A stretch of DNA of 64,000 nucleotides from Myxacorys almedinensis A (GTDB taxonomy: Bacteria > Cyanobacteriota > Cyanobacteriia > Leptolyngbyales > Leptolyngbyaceae). The stretch spans positions 62,001-126,000 of the forward strand of contig NZ_WVIE01000016.1 in NCBI RefSeq assembly GCF_010091945.1. The letters are read 5' to 3'. Below the pieces are notes generated by a model. It worked only from the letters and a program-made list of their open reading frames with translations, made no database searches and was not told the origin of the DNA. The position numbers were made by a program, and so were the translations under genes. This document shows positions 47,735-56,101 of this stretch, piece by piece; within the stretch, counting starts at the first letter, position 1, and every line of letters starts with the position of its first letter.

Positions 47735-48323
47735 TCGGCTCCACAAAATTTATTTTCTATAACCGAGCTATAACCGATGTTTTCAGAGACCGTTGCTGCT
47801 CACTCTATTCAATCATCTAGCCTAAAAAGGTTTGTAAAAAAACAACACAAAGCTTGAGAAGAGAGGCAGCTTTCAACCAAGCTAAAACGGTGGTAAGAAT
47901 GATGATATAGCGTGATTACACCTGAAGGGCGCTTTCATATCTAAAGGTCTGTGTCTAGAGGAACTTGATATTCACTTCAGGTTTACCGCGCTTTTTTGAA
48001 ATTGGATAGAGAGCCGTGATAAACGATATAAACTGTGATATTTGTTTGTCAATTTTGCTAAAAAAACATGGTGCCGTAATTTTGGTTGAAGCGGTATGCT
48101 CAGAGTCTAGACTTAATTTCTATACCTATTGAACTGTGCGATCGTAAGTTCTGTAATGTTACTTCAAAGAATCACGAACTAATCTTTCGACTTGTTAAAA
48201 AGATGAAATTTCTTTATAATACGCTCAATGTTTTAGCGGCTTACCGCATTCATAACTAAAAGAGGCTCGACATTTATTAAGAGAGACTCCAGCACTTTTT
48301 GCTCAAGGCATTGAGGGTTCAAC
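47735..48323. other. Intergenic region between the two NYN genes (left part)
   Basis: 589 bases, AT-rich. Contains the structured element at 47909-47997, otherwise no tRNA or ORF. Together with the DNA up to 48808 it forms the divergent control region of the two NYN paralogues. Confidence 0.35.
47909..47997 (+). ncRNA. Possible small RNA or terminator-like structure
   Basis: AGCG and ACCTGAAG at the left (47909-47927) pair with CTTCAGGT and CGCT at the right (47975-47992), separated by an internal loop, followed by T6. An 8-bp perfect stem plus a 4-bp outer stem and a U-run is what a small terminated RNA would show. No clear promoter was identified. Confidence 0.3.
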
Positions 48324-48539
48324 ATGGTTGGATATGGCGTCTCTCCAAAGAATGCGACAACAAACCAGTGGGGTGATCAGGCAATTTCTACTGAACGCAA
48401 CCCAGGTAAAGTCGCCCTAGCCCTGGAGGGAAATTTATTAATTGGTAGACAAAAATGGCAACTCGCCGCGCTAGAGAACGCATTGCTAGAATATAGGGTA
48501 AGAAAGCGTAGTATTCCTCGATACATAAATATTCAGTGA
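48324..48539 (+). CDS. Small hypothetical protein between the NYN genes
   Basis: 71 residues. GAGGG eight bases before the ATG is a fair ribosome site. The C-terminal half (QKWQLAALENALLEYRVRKRSI) is a basic amphipathic helix. No family recognised, and composition is only weakly gene-like. Confidence 0.35.
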   Translation: MVGYGVSPKNATTNQWGDQAISTERNPGKVALALEGNLLIGRQKWQLAALENALLEYRVRKRSIPRYINIQ

Positions 48540-48808
48540 CAGTGGGTGCTCCTTTCTATGTGTAGGAGTAAGTCTAGATTTAAAGCCTTTGTTATAAAGC
48601 AACCAATCTGCTTAAGCTTTTTAACAAGCGATCGCAAAATGCCAAATTACGAGTGATTCTCGTAGGAGGTAGAAAAATTGAGTTCTTCTATCTCCCCATA
48701 AAATAGCCCGCAATCCTTTAATAAACTTCCATCAAATCAACACTTCTAGATCAATGCTTGGGTTGTCCTCCCACATTGCATCACTGTTTTAGACTAAAAA
48801 CTCTATTC

Positions 48809-49465
48809 ATGCTTCAGCCAATTCCAAAGAAGCCGGTCGGGGAGAAGACTACGCTTCACCTTGAACCGATTCATTTTCCTGAACACCAGTTACCTATACC
48901 ATTTTCTGAGCAGATTGGCGACCCTAATGTGCTAGAAGACGATCGCAACCCTTTAGAGCCGCGTGATACAAATCGCGGTCGAGTAATCATGTTTATTGAT
49001 GGCGCGAATCTGTTTTATGCGGCGTCTCAGATGGGAATTGAGATCGACTACGCAAAACTGCTCCGCTATTTTCGCCACAATAGCCAACTCGCCTATGCTT
49101 TTTTCTACACCGGTGTTGATCCAACCAATTCGAGACAGCAAGCGTTTTTAACCTGGATGCGTCGCAACGGCTATCGGGTGGTCACAAAAGATGTGGTGCA
49201 TAACGCAGCAGGGACAAAACGGGCGAGCAGCATGAATGTTGAAATTGCCGTGGATATGGTGCGGATGGCTTCGAGTTGTGATACTGAAGTGGTGATTAGC
49301 GGTGACGGAGATTTGTCTTATGCGGTAAATGCGGTGAGCTATCTTGGAGCGCGGGTGGAGGTATTTGCGCTGCGATCGATGACTAGCGATCAGCTTATCC
49401 ATGTGGCGAACAATTACATTGATTTGGCAACCCTTCGCGAAGAGATCCAAAAAGCGCCCAGGTAG
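48809..49465 (+). CDS. LabA-like NYN-domain protein (second of two)
   Basis: 218 residues from MLQPIPKKPVG; the track starts at a TTG 17 codons earlier. Same blocks as the paralogue on the other strand: VIMFIDGANLFYAASQMG, FFYTGVDP, FLTWMRRNGYRVVTKDVV, ISGDGDLSYAVNAV, so a complete set of NYN acidic residues. The two proteins share most of the core and differ mainly at the N-terminus, a pattern of local duplication and inversion. Confidence 0.8.
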   Translation: MLQPIPKKPVGEKTTLHLEPIHFPEHQLPIPFSEQIGDPNVLEDDRNPLEPRDTNRGRVIMFIDGANLFYAASQMGIEIDYAKLLRYFRHNSQLAYAFFYTGVDPTNSRQQAFLTWMRRNGYRVVTKDVVHNAAGTKRASSMNVEIAVDMVRMASSCDTEVVISGDGDLSYAVNAVSYLGARVEVFALRSMTSDQLIHVANNYIDLATLREEIQKAPR

Positions 49466-49492
49466 CTGACGATCTAAAGCGGTTGAGATGGC

Positions 49493-50356
49493 TCAGTCTT
49501 CGCGTTCAAGGACTTTTTTTGCCTCTAAAAGTTCTTGCTGATGCTGCTTACTCACGGTTGGATATTGTAGATTTAGGGACTCTAACTTACTGCAAATAAT
49601 GTTTGCCACCGCCAATCGCGTAAACCATTTATGGTCTGCTGGAATAATATGCCAGGGTGCCCAGGGGGTGCTGGTATGGGTAAACACGGCTTCGTAGGCG
49701 CGCATATACTCATCCCAAGCCGCCCGCCCTTTTGCATCAGACATCGAAAATTTCCAATTTTTCTCTGGCTTATTGATGCGATCGAGGAAGCGTTTTTTTT
49801 GCTCTTCTTTTGAAACATTGAGAAAAAATTTGAGCACAATGATGCCATTGTTGGAAAGATATTTCTCAACGTTGTTGATGTCCTCAAAGCGCTGCTCCCA
49901 AATCTGGTCGTGTATCAACTCAGGCGGCAGTTGTTGCCGTGCCAGAAACTCTGGATGGACGCGCACAACCAGCACTTCTTCGTAGTGGGATCGATTGAAA
50001 ATGCCAATCCGACCCCGTTCGGGTAAGGCTCTCATTGATCGCCATAAATAATCATGGTCAAGTTCTTCTTCAGATGGCGCTTTAAAGCTAAACACCTGAC
50101 AGCCTTGAGGGTTGATCCCCGACATAACGTGTTTGATCGTGCTATCTTTTCCAGCCGCATCCATTGCTTGAAAAATAATTAGAAGCGCATACGAGTTTTG
50201 AGCGTACAGAACATTTTGATAGTCAGCAAGGCGTCCGATTCCGGTTTGTAACTCAACTTTTGCTGCTTTTTTATCCAACGAACCTGTGTATTTTGGGTCG
50301 TAATTTTTGAGCTTGATGATGGAATTTGGGGCAGCAATAAACTGTTCGTGATTCAT
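49493..50356 (-). CDS. ppk2: Polyphosphate kinase 2 family protein
   Basis: 287 residues. Walker A FQAMDAAGKDSTIKHVM, then GINPQGCQVFSFKAPSEEELDHDYLWR and the Walker B/lid block GRIGIFNRSHYEEVLVVRVHPE, all characteristic of PPK2. It transfers phosphate between polyphosphate and nucleotides; the class (NDP-, NMP-, or AMP-phosphorylating) is not decided. Directly downstream of the Ap4A phosphorylase gene (24 bases). Confidence 0.9.
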   Translation of the reverse strand: MNHEQFIAAPNSIIKLKNYDPKYTGSLDKKAAKVELQTGIGRLADYQNVLYAQNSYALLIIFQAMDAAGKDSTIKHVMSGINPQGCQVFSFKAPSEEELDHDYLWRSMRALPERGRIGIFNRSHYEEVLVVRVHPEFLARQQLPPELIHDQIWEQRFEDINNVEKYLSNNGIIVLKFFLNVSKEEQKKRFLDRINKPEKNWKFSMSDAKGRAAWDEYMRAYEAVFTHTSTPWAPWHIIPADHKWFTRLAVANIICSKLESLNLQYPTVSKQHQQELLEAKKVLERED

Positions 50357-50380
50357 GGTTCAACTCTGTCGTCGATCCAT

Positions 50381-51304
50381 TTAACTTAACGGAAAGGCAA
50401 CCTGTCTCAAAAGATTCATTGGACGTATTTTTGTAAGGAGATTCAATTCTGCCTCGCTACGCACCAGTAGTGCGCCAGCAAAGCCGAGAGAATTGACGGA
50501 AATATTGTGTGTACTTTCGCGCGATCGCGGCACAACTAGCATCCAGTCCCGTGTCATCAGCAGATTGTATGCCCCAGACTGCATGGGGGTATTTCCAGTG
50601 CTGGGCTGCCATCCTAGCGATTGAAACAGCCTGTTGTAGCAACTTAACGTGAGGTCAGCCGCTTTGGCAGGAGAGCGTGCCCAACTGGGATCAAGGGGAG
50701 CAAAAGCATGGAGGAAGGGCAACCCAGGAACATTGTTAGGCGGCGTCAGCGTAGCAGACGAGAGCAAGCATGCGATCGGGAGTCGGCTTTCTGGTACGAG
50801 CGGAAAGGGCACGAGTTGCAGATGTTTGTGGCGCTGGCTAGCTCCTGCGGTTTTGCCACCGTTGTAAAAGGCTAGCCCATCAAATTCGGCTAGGCAAGCC
50901 CACAGCGCGGCAAAATCGTTGAACGTCAGCCACGATTCTTGTTCTTCAAAAGCGCGCGTAATCACCAATAAATGATGATCAGCAACGTTGAATTTATTTA
51001 ATAAACACACATGAGTCGGAGAGACATCAACCACAAACAAATCGTCTTCGTAGGGTAAAAAAGGATTAAACGATTTACCAGTGGTTGTTTCTGCCGTAAT
51101 TTGCGCTTGAGTTGCGGCGTCTTTGCGGATCAGATTCGTGAGAACCCGTACCAAAAACTGAACCCCCTCATCGTGAATAAACCCCCGTTCGGTAGGAACA
51201 GAGCGCAACGCACCCGATGCGATCGCAGAGCGGGTTTGCGCGATCGCCCGTTCCCAAAGAATGCCAGGATGAGTCAGGAGGGTGAGTTGAGGAGGCTCAA
51301 ACAT
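50381..51304 (-). CDS. Ap4A phosphorylase (ATP adenylyltransferase)
   Basis: 307 residues of the HIT-superfamily ATP adenylyltransferase type. FNPFLPYEDDLFVVD and the nucleotide-binding HxHxQ motif QRHKHLQLVPF are diagnostic. It splits Ap4A with phosphate to ADP and ATP, or makes it in reverse. Upstream of ppk2 in an apparent two-gene operon that links polyphosphate and diadenosine nucleotides. Confidence 0.87.
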   Translation of the reverse strand: MFEPPQLTLLTHPGILWERAIAQTRSAIASGALRSVPTERGFIHDEGVQFLVRVLTNLIRKDAATQAQITAETTTGKSFNPFLPYEDDLFVVDVSPTHVCLLNKFNVADHHLLVITRAFEEQESWLTFNDFAALWACLAEFDGLAFYNGGKTAGASQRHKHLQLVPFPLVPESRLPIACLLSSATLTPPNNVPGLPFLHAFAPLDPSWARSPAKAADLTLSCYNRLFQSLGWQPSTGNTPMQSGAYNLLMTRDWMLVVPRSRESTHNISVNSLGFAGALLVRSEAELNLLTKIRPMNLLRQVAFPLS

Positions 51305-51554
51305 TTTACAATTTTACATTTTCTACTTGCTCGCTCTGCCTGAAGCATTCTAACGTCTCTAGCCTTGTCTCTCACCAGTCGCCGCACCAGAATTGCTGAA
51401 CAAACGCTGAACAAACATCGCCAAACAAGCGTTGCCCAACACAACAAAATTCCCACACCCTGCAACTGTAACGAAGGCAAGGGATGGGAATTAGGCTAGC
51501 GGTGCGGAGACAGGGCAGGTGGGCAGGGTACGACCCAACCGCTACCCAAAGATT

Positions 51555-52268
51555 TTACTGAATCAAGCCCGTACGAAGCGCGCGGACGGCAACCTGCGTG
51601 CGATCGTCGGCACAGAGCTTATTCAAAATGTTTCTGACATGGGTTTTAACTGTGCCAACCGTAATGTAGAGTTGTTCAGCGATCTGAGCATTGCTGCATC
51701 CATCCACAATCAGCTTTAGGACTTCTAGCTCGCGCTCAGTCAATGGGTACGCAGGAATGAAATCTTCGTCGGTGATCCGGTTGATGGCAATGGTGGTCGG
51801 CTCAACATTCTGAGTTGAGGAAACGTAAGATTTTTGGGTCTGGTGGAGGACGATGCGAGCGATCGCAGGATCGATCCAAGCATTGCCTTCAGAGGTGACG
51901 TTTAGCGCCTGCGCTAGCTTATCGATGCTGGCATCTTTCATGCAATAAGAATCGGCTCCGGCAGCAAACGCCGCGAGAACAGTCTCTTCGCTATCTTGCA
52001 GCGTCATGATCAAAATCTTGGTGTGGGGCGACTCCCCATCGGCTTGGCATTGTTTAAACTCTTGAGTGAGTTCAATTCCGGTCATGTCAGGCAAGCCCAC
52101 ATCTACGATCGCAATGTCGGGCTGTGCCGATTTCAAAAGCTTTAGACCGGACTTGGCATCTCTAGCGTCTCCGACGACTTCAAAGCCTTCCCGTTGTTGT
52201 AGCGCTGCCCGAATCCCAACCCGCGTGAGGTCGTGGTCTTCGATTAAAATTACTCGGATCTTACTCAT
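51555..52268 (-). CDS. NarL/FixJ-type response regulator, Rre1/Ycf29-like
   Basis: 237 residues from MSKIRV, with GAGG seven bases upstream; the track adds two codons. Receiver with acidic pocket ED at 10-11 and phospho-acceptor D56 in VDVGLPDM, then a LuxR-type helix-turn-helix (LTERELEVLKLIVDGCSNAQIAEQL). Sequences such as AFAAGADSYCMKD and GNAWIDPAIARIVL match my memory of Rre1, the stress regulator paired with Hik34. No kinase is adjacent. Confidence 0.78.
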   Translation of the reverse strand: MSKIRVILIEDHDLTRVGIRAALQQREGFEVVGDARDAKSGLKLLKSAQPDIAIVDVGLPDMTGIELTQEFKQCQADGESPHTKILIMTLQDSEETVLAAFAAGADSYCMKDASIDKLAQALNVTSEGNAWIDPAIARIVLHQTQKSYVSSTQNVEPTTIAINRITDEDFIPAYPLTERELEVLKLIVDGCSNAQIAEQLYITVGTVKTHVRNILNKLCADDRTQVAVRALRTGLIQ

Positions 52269-52574
52269 TACCAAGCCTCAGACGTTGTGGAACAGTTGTG
52301 AATTGTGAAACAGTGTTAGGTATGAAAAAAACAGTAGAGAGGTGTGTAAAACGCTATTCGAGTTTTCCCTTTAGTAAACCACTGCTTGAGAAGAATTGAC
52401 TTATCAGAGAATTTTATGCTGACTCTCCTAAAAAATTGATCTACCTTTAGATATTTCTATTGCCCAAAAACCTCAGTCTTCAGACAGAGATCTGCGTCAA
52501 CAGTGCAGAAAAGCGGCGGCTCTCTCTTCTAACTGAAGACAGACTTCTTACAATTGTTAAGGTTTGCTTTTTGA
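52269..52574. other. Intergenic region upstream of the response regulator
   Basis: 306 bases, AT-rich. TCTTCAG (52478) and CTGAAGA (52531) make a loose inverted repeat that may end the DUF885 transcript. No ORF or tRNA. Confidence 0.35.
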
Positions 52575-54365
52575 CTAAGAAATCCTTCGACCGACATTGA
52601 ACTTTTGAGAGACAACTTCTTGTAACATGCGTTGAGATAAAAAGCCTTGAGACAGAATGAAATCGTGAAATTCTTGAGCATTAAACCGGCTACCCAGAGC
52701 CGTTTCAACCTGCGATCGCAACTCCATTAATCGTTGATAGCCATAAAAATATCCTGGAGCATGACCAGGCAATCGGGTGAGATATCGCTGAATTTCTTGC
52801 TCGGCAAAAAATCGAGAAAACCCAGCATCCTGAGTCAACACTCGAATCGCCTCCGCCGTCGTAATTTTACCAAGCTGAAGCTCTGGTTCTAAAAACGCAC
52901 GAGCCGCACGAAGCAACTGAAACTGAAGGGAAATAAAGCGTCCTTCAAGCGGCATATAGGGTTGCAAAACCTCTTCTGCGTAAGTTGCCCAACCTTCGTG
53001 ATTGGCAGCATTGTAGGCAAACTTGGTGCGCGCGTCGGATAAGCCTTGGTCTTGAATGGTGGTGAACTGCAAGTCGTGTCCGGGTCTGCCTTCGTGGGCG
53101 GTGAGCGTCCAAGCTACGGCAGGGTGAGTGAAATCGTTGTAGGGACGCGATTCTGTTTTGGGTTGCAGCACCGGCAAGATGAATGTGCCACCCTGCTTGC
53201 TGTTGGGCGAGGATGCTGGACGATATTGCGGAACAGGGAACGACGCGTTTTCTTTGGCGCTAGCAAGGCGAATTTTTAGCGATCGCTTGGGTAAGGTCAC
53301 GAGCCGTTCGCGGCGAATAATCGCTTCGATTTCTTTCTCGCGTTGCTGATAATAATGCAAGGCTTCATCGGCAGAAAGCTGGTCTTGCTTGAGCGCTTGG
53401 ATCACCGCGCGATAATCGGTGGCGTTGAGCCGTTTTTGCTGGGCAACTTGGGGCGCGATCGCGTCCATTTTTTGCTGGACTTGCTCAAACGCTGCGTGAG
53501 CTTGCCTAATCAAATCCTCAACCGGAATCTCAATCCCTTTTTCTTCAAGCTTGAAGGCATAAATTTCAGCAGGGAGGCGAAAGCGGCTTCTGGCTTTGGG
53601 TAAGACCTCGCGCCGAATAAAGGTGTCGTACTCTAAAAGTTGAGTTTTGAGCGTGGCGTAAGCGTCCTCATATTCTGATGATTGGTGTTGCCCAAAGATT
53701 TTTTGCAGCGTGTCGAGGTGCGATGTTATATTTTTCAGATCGGATTCTAGTTGCGATTTCTCTGGAAAGTAGATGTCTGATTGTTTGAGACGATCGCGGA
53801 TCTGTTGTTCGGTTAGCGCTACTAAGGATGGCTTTCCAGTTTCTTTGCCTGCATATTGCTTGAGTTCTACCAGTGCAAGTTGCTTTGTCTTTAACGAACT
53901 TGATTCTCGAAAAGTTTTGCTAAAGCTGTTGGCAATTTCTCTGCCAAGATTAACGTAGGGCAGGTTGTGTTTTTGCTCAAGGGCGCGCGATCGCAACTCT
54001 CTTTGCCCGGCTTGAATTAGAATTGCCAAATCTACCCGCAGTGCATTATCTTTCTCTTGAGATAATTTTTCTTCTAACGTGTGTATGGTTTGACGAATGC
54101 GTTGCTGTTGGCATTCTACAAAACTTGGATTTAGGTTTAGCAATTCTTTGGTTGCCAAAAATTCTCCGCGACACTCTTTTCCCTCTTCTGCTTTTGTCAG
54201 TAATGCTGCATATTCGTTGCTGCGCGTAATCCACGGTGATGTAGCAACGGCAGGACGCCGGACAGAATATATTAAAATGCACGCCACACAGGTTAGTAGT
54301 GAGAGCGCTGTAAATCCGATTCTATGAACTTTAGCCGATCGCAACCTGTTAGGAACTCGAAACAT
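52575..54365 (-). CDS. DUF885 family protein (putative metallopeptidase)
   Basis: 596 residues with an N-terminal hydrophobic anchor or signal (about 17-36). The C-terminal region has TAHEGRPGHDLQF, an HExxxH zinc-type motif, followed by NHEGWATYAEEVL with the third acidic ligand, and GYQRLMELR, all standard for DUF885. Probably an envelope-facing enzyme of unknown substrate. Monocistronic. Confidence 0.82.
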   Translation of the reverse strand: MFRVPNRLRSAKVHRIGFTALSLLTCVACILIYSVRRPAVATSPWITRSNEYAALLTKAEEGKECRGEFLATKELLNLNPSFVECQQQRIRQTIHTLEEKLSQEKDNALRVDLAILIQAGQRELRSRALEQKHNLPYVNLGREIANSFSKTFRESSSLKTKQLALVELKQYAGKETGKPSLVALTEQQIRDRLKQSDIYFPEKSQLESDLKNITSHLDTLQKIFGQHQSSEYEDAYATLKTQLLEYDTFIRREVLPKARSRFRLPAEIYAFKLEEKGIEIPVEDLIRQAHAAFEQVQQKMDAIAPQVAQQKRLNATDYRAVIQALKQDQLSADEALHYYQQREKEIEAIIRRERLVTLPKRSLKIRLASAKENASFPVPQYRPASSPNSKQGGTFILPVLQPKTESRPYNDFTHPAVAWTLTAHEGRPGHDLQFTTIQDQGLSDARTKFAYNAANHEGWATYAEEVLQPYMPLEGRFISLQFQLLRAARAFLEPELQLGKITTAEAIRVLTQDAGFSRFFAEQEIQRYLTRLPGHAPGYFYGYQRLMELRSQVETALGSRFNAQEFHDFILSQGFLSQRMLQEVVSQKFNVGRRIS

Positions 54366-54721
54366 GGCAGTTTGTGATGAGTAAGGGCATTGTTACACAA
54401 ATCTTTTCGCGGTTGCTTGGGGTGTGTCCGCTAAAAAACGGTTTCTACAAAGTGGTTCCTAAATGTGTGAGATCCGGTTTAATTTCTGCATTGATTTGTA
54501 ACTGCTGTTTTAGGTGATCTGCAATACAAAACAATGGGCTTTCTATTAGCAAATATCAGGGTAAACCTCGTGCGATCGCAGAGCCAACACACTTCCGAGA
54601 TCCGAGCGGGATCATCTATTTGGTAGACTTATACCAATTTGTAGACCTATGCCAATTTAGCGATCGCTATTTAAAGCAGTGTGCCTACACCTTAGCTTCT
54701 GTCGTTTTTCGAGAGCCAACC
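54366..54721. other. Intergenic region upstream of the DUF981 gene
   Basis: 356 bases between the divergent DUF885 and DUF981 genes. It holds the 18-bp tandem repeat noted separately and otherwise no recognisable element. Confidence 0.35.
54623..54658. repeat. Two 18-bp tandem repeats upstream of the DUF981 gene
   Basis: GTAGACTTATACCAATTT and GTAGACCTATGCCAATTT sit head-to-tail with two differences, 64 bases before the DUF981 start. Position suggests a duplicated promoter element or regulator site. The track ORF starting at 54620 reads through this repeat. Confidence 0.65.
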
Positions 54722-55324
54722 ATGTTTATCGATTACATCACGTTGATGCTGATTAACTTAGCCGCCGGTCTCTTTTTGCTGGCAGCTTATGTCTATCAAG
54801 GCTTAGATGATCCGATACAAAAACGGTGGGTGCCGGGATTTGGCGTTGTTGGCGCGATCGCACTTGTCACAGGACTGCACATGACTTTCACTTGGGCAGT
54901 TCCTGGCAGCTACAACATCGCTTTTGGGGAAACGTCGGTGATGTTTGGCATTCTCTTTACGGCGACAGCATGGGCATTAGCCGTCGGCTGGGAACTGATC
55001 ACGCTGGCAATTTATGGGTTTTTCGCAGGCTTAGCGACGCTGGTGATTGGCATTCGCCTGATTAATCTGGGCTTAACTCAAATGCCGCTTGTTTCAGGTG
55101 CAGGGTTCATTTTAACGGGGCTAGGCGGCATTTTTGCAGTTCCGACATTGCATTGGAAATCGCAGCGATCGCTGAGAATTGTAGGAGCCATTATTTTAGT
55201 TCTAGCCGCTTTAATCTTTGCTGTGATTGGCTTAAGAGCCTACTGGTCGCACCTGGAAGGATTCTCAACTTGGAAACCATTGCCGATGCGATTAGTTCCA
55301 CCAAGCTCTCCAGGATCGCCCTAA
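54722..55324 (+). CDS. DUF981 membrane protein
   Basis: 200 residues from MFIDYITLML; the ORF track starts 34 codons earlier in non-conserved sequence. About six hydrophobic helices; TGLHMTFTWAVPGSYNIAFGE with conserved His and Pro-Gly, and the FGILFTATAWALAVGW helix fit DUF981. Function unknown. The C-terminus is Pro/Ser-rich. Confidence 0.72.
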   Translation: MFIDYITLMLINLAAGLFLLAAYVYQGLDDPIQKRWVPGFGVVGAIALVTGLHMTFTWAVPGSYNIAFGETSVMFGILFTATAWALAVGWELITLAIYGFFAGLATLVIGIRLINLGLTQMPLVSGAGFILTGLGGIFAVPTLHWKSQRSLRIVGAIILVLAALIFAVIGLRAYWSHLEGFSTWKPLPMRLVPPSSPGSP

Positions 55325-55366
55325 TGTGTGCGCTTCGCTTGGGCTACATCAAGCCTTAAAGACATA

Positions 55367-55624
55367 CTAATAGGGCTGCCCATCTACGATCGTGAGTGCG
55401 ATCGGGCGACACCGTTTCACGCTCGACTGCACCCCGATCGCACCTTCGCCATCGAGATCTTCTATATAGCCAGGACAAGCTGCCTCAGCTTCATTCGAGC
55501 GAGCAAAAGGGCCAAAATAATAGAGGCATTGAGGCTCATGAGTAGAAATTTCTACCCACCAAGCTTGTTTTGCTGCCTGAAGAAATCCGCTCGCAAATTC
55601 TTTAACTGCTTTTAGTAGAAACAT
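55367..55624 (-). CDS. DUF1816 domain protein
   Basis: 85 residues. The core AWWVEISTHEPQCLYYFGPFARSNEAEAACPGYIEDL is the DUF1816 signature, also found attached to phycobilisome linker-like proteins. Ends in KRCRPIALTIV. Cyanobacterial and of unknown function; possibly antenna-related. Single gene. Confidence 0.82.
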   Translation of the reverse strand: MFLLKAVKEFASGFLQAAKQAWWVEISTHEPQCLYYFGPFARSNEAEAACPGYIEDLDGEGAIGVQSSVKRCRPIALTIVDGQPY

Positions 55625-55923
55625 GATTGAGATTTAACACCAAATAAATTAAGAACGGCAGTTTTTTAGGGTTCTAAAGCCACGCCAAATGTTAGCTAAA
55701 AGGGTTACTCCAACAGGCGCGATCTACATCTAAAAAGCGTCTCAACCTATTAGTAGCGATCCCCTTTATGTAAAGAAGTATCGGAATCAACACTTTGATG
55801 ACTTTTTAATCATGTTTTTAATCATGGTGTATGAACGAATGCGGCAATCCTAAAATGATAAGCGTGAAGTCGTAGCTGTAATTATTGCTCTAGAGATTGC
55901 TCCACCAACAGAGGAGAACAACA

Positions 55924-56094
55924 ATGATTCAGCCCAAAAGAATTTTAGGATTAATGACCGCAGTTTTATGCTTTGGATTTGCCCTTGGGTTACTTGTGTA
56001 TCCTGCAATTCCTAGACCTGCGATCGCGGCTAATTTGCTGATCAGTCTGGGTGCTGTGCTCACCCTGATCAGTACTCCATGGCATCCACGATAA
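55924..56094 (+). CDS. Small membrane protein, 56 residues
   Basis: GAGGAGA six bases before ATG 55924 decides the start (the track starts nine codons earlier). Sequence MIQPKRILGLMTAVLCFGF with two hydrophobic stretches and a short WHPR tail. Probably a thylakoid or plasma-membrane microprotein; family not recognised. Confidence 0.55.
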   Translation: MIQPKRILGLMTAVLCFGFALGLLVYPAIPRPAIAANLLISLGAVLTLISTPWHPR

Positions 56095-56101
56095 GCATGA
56101 T

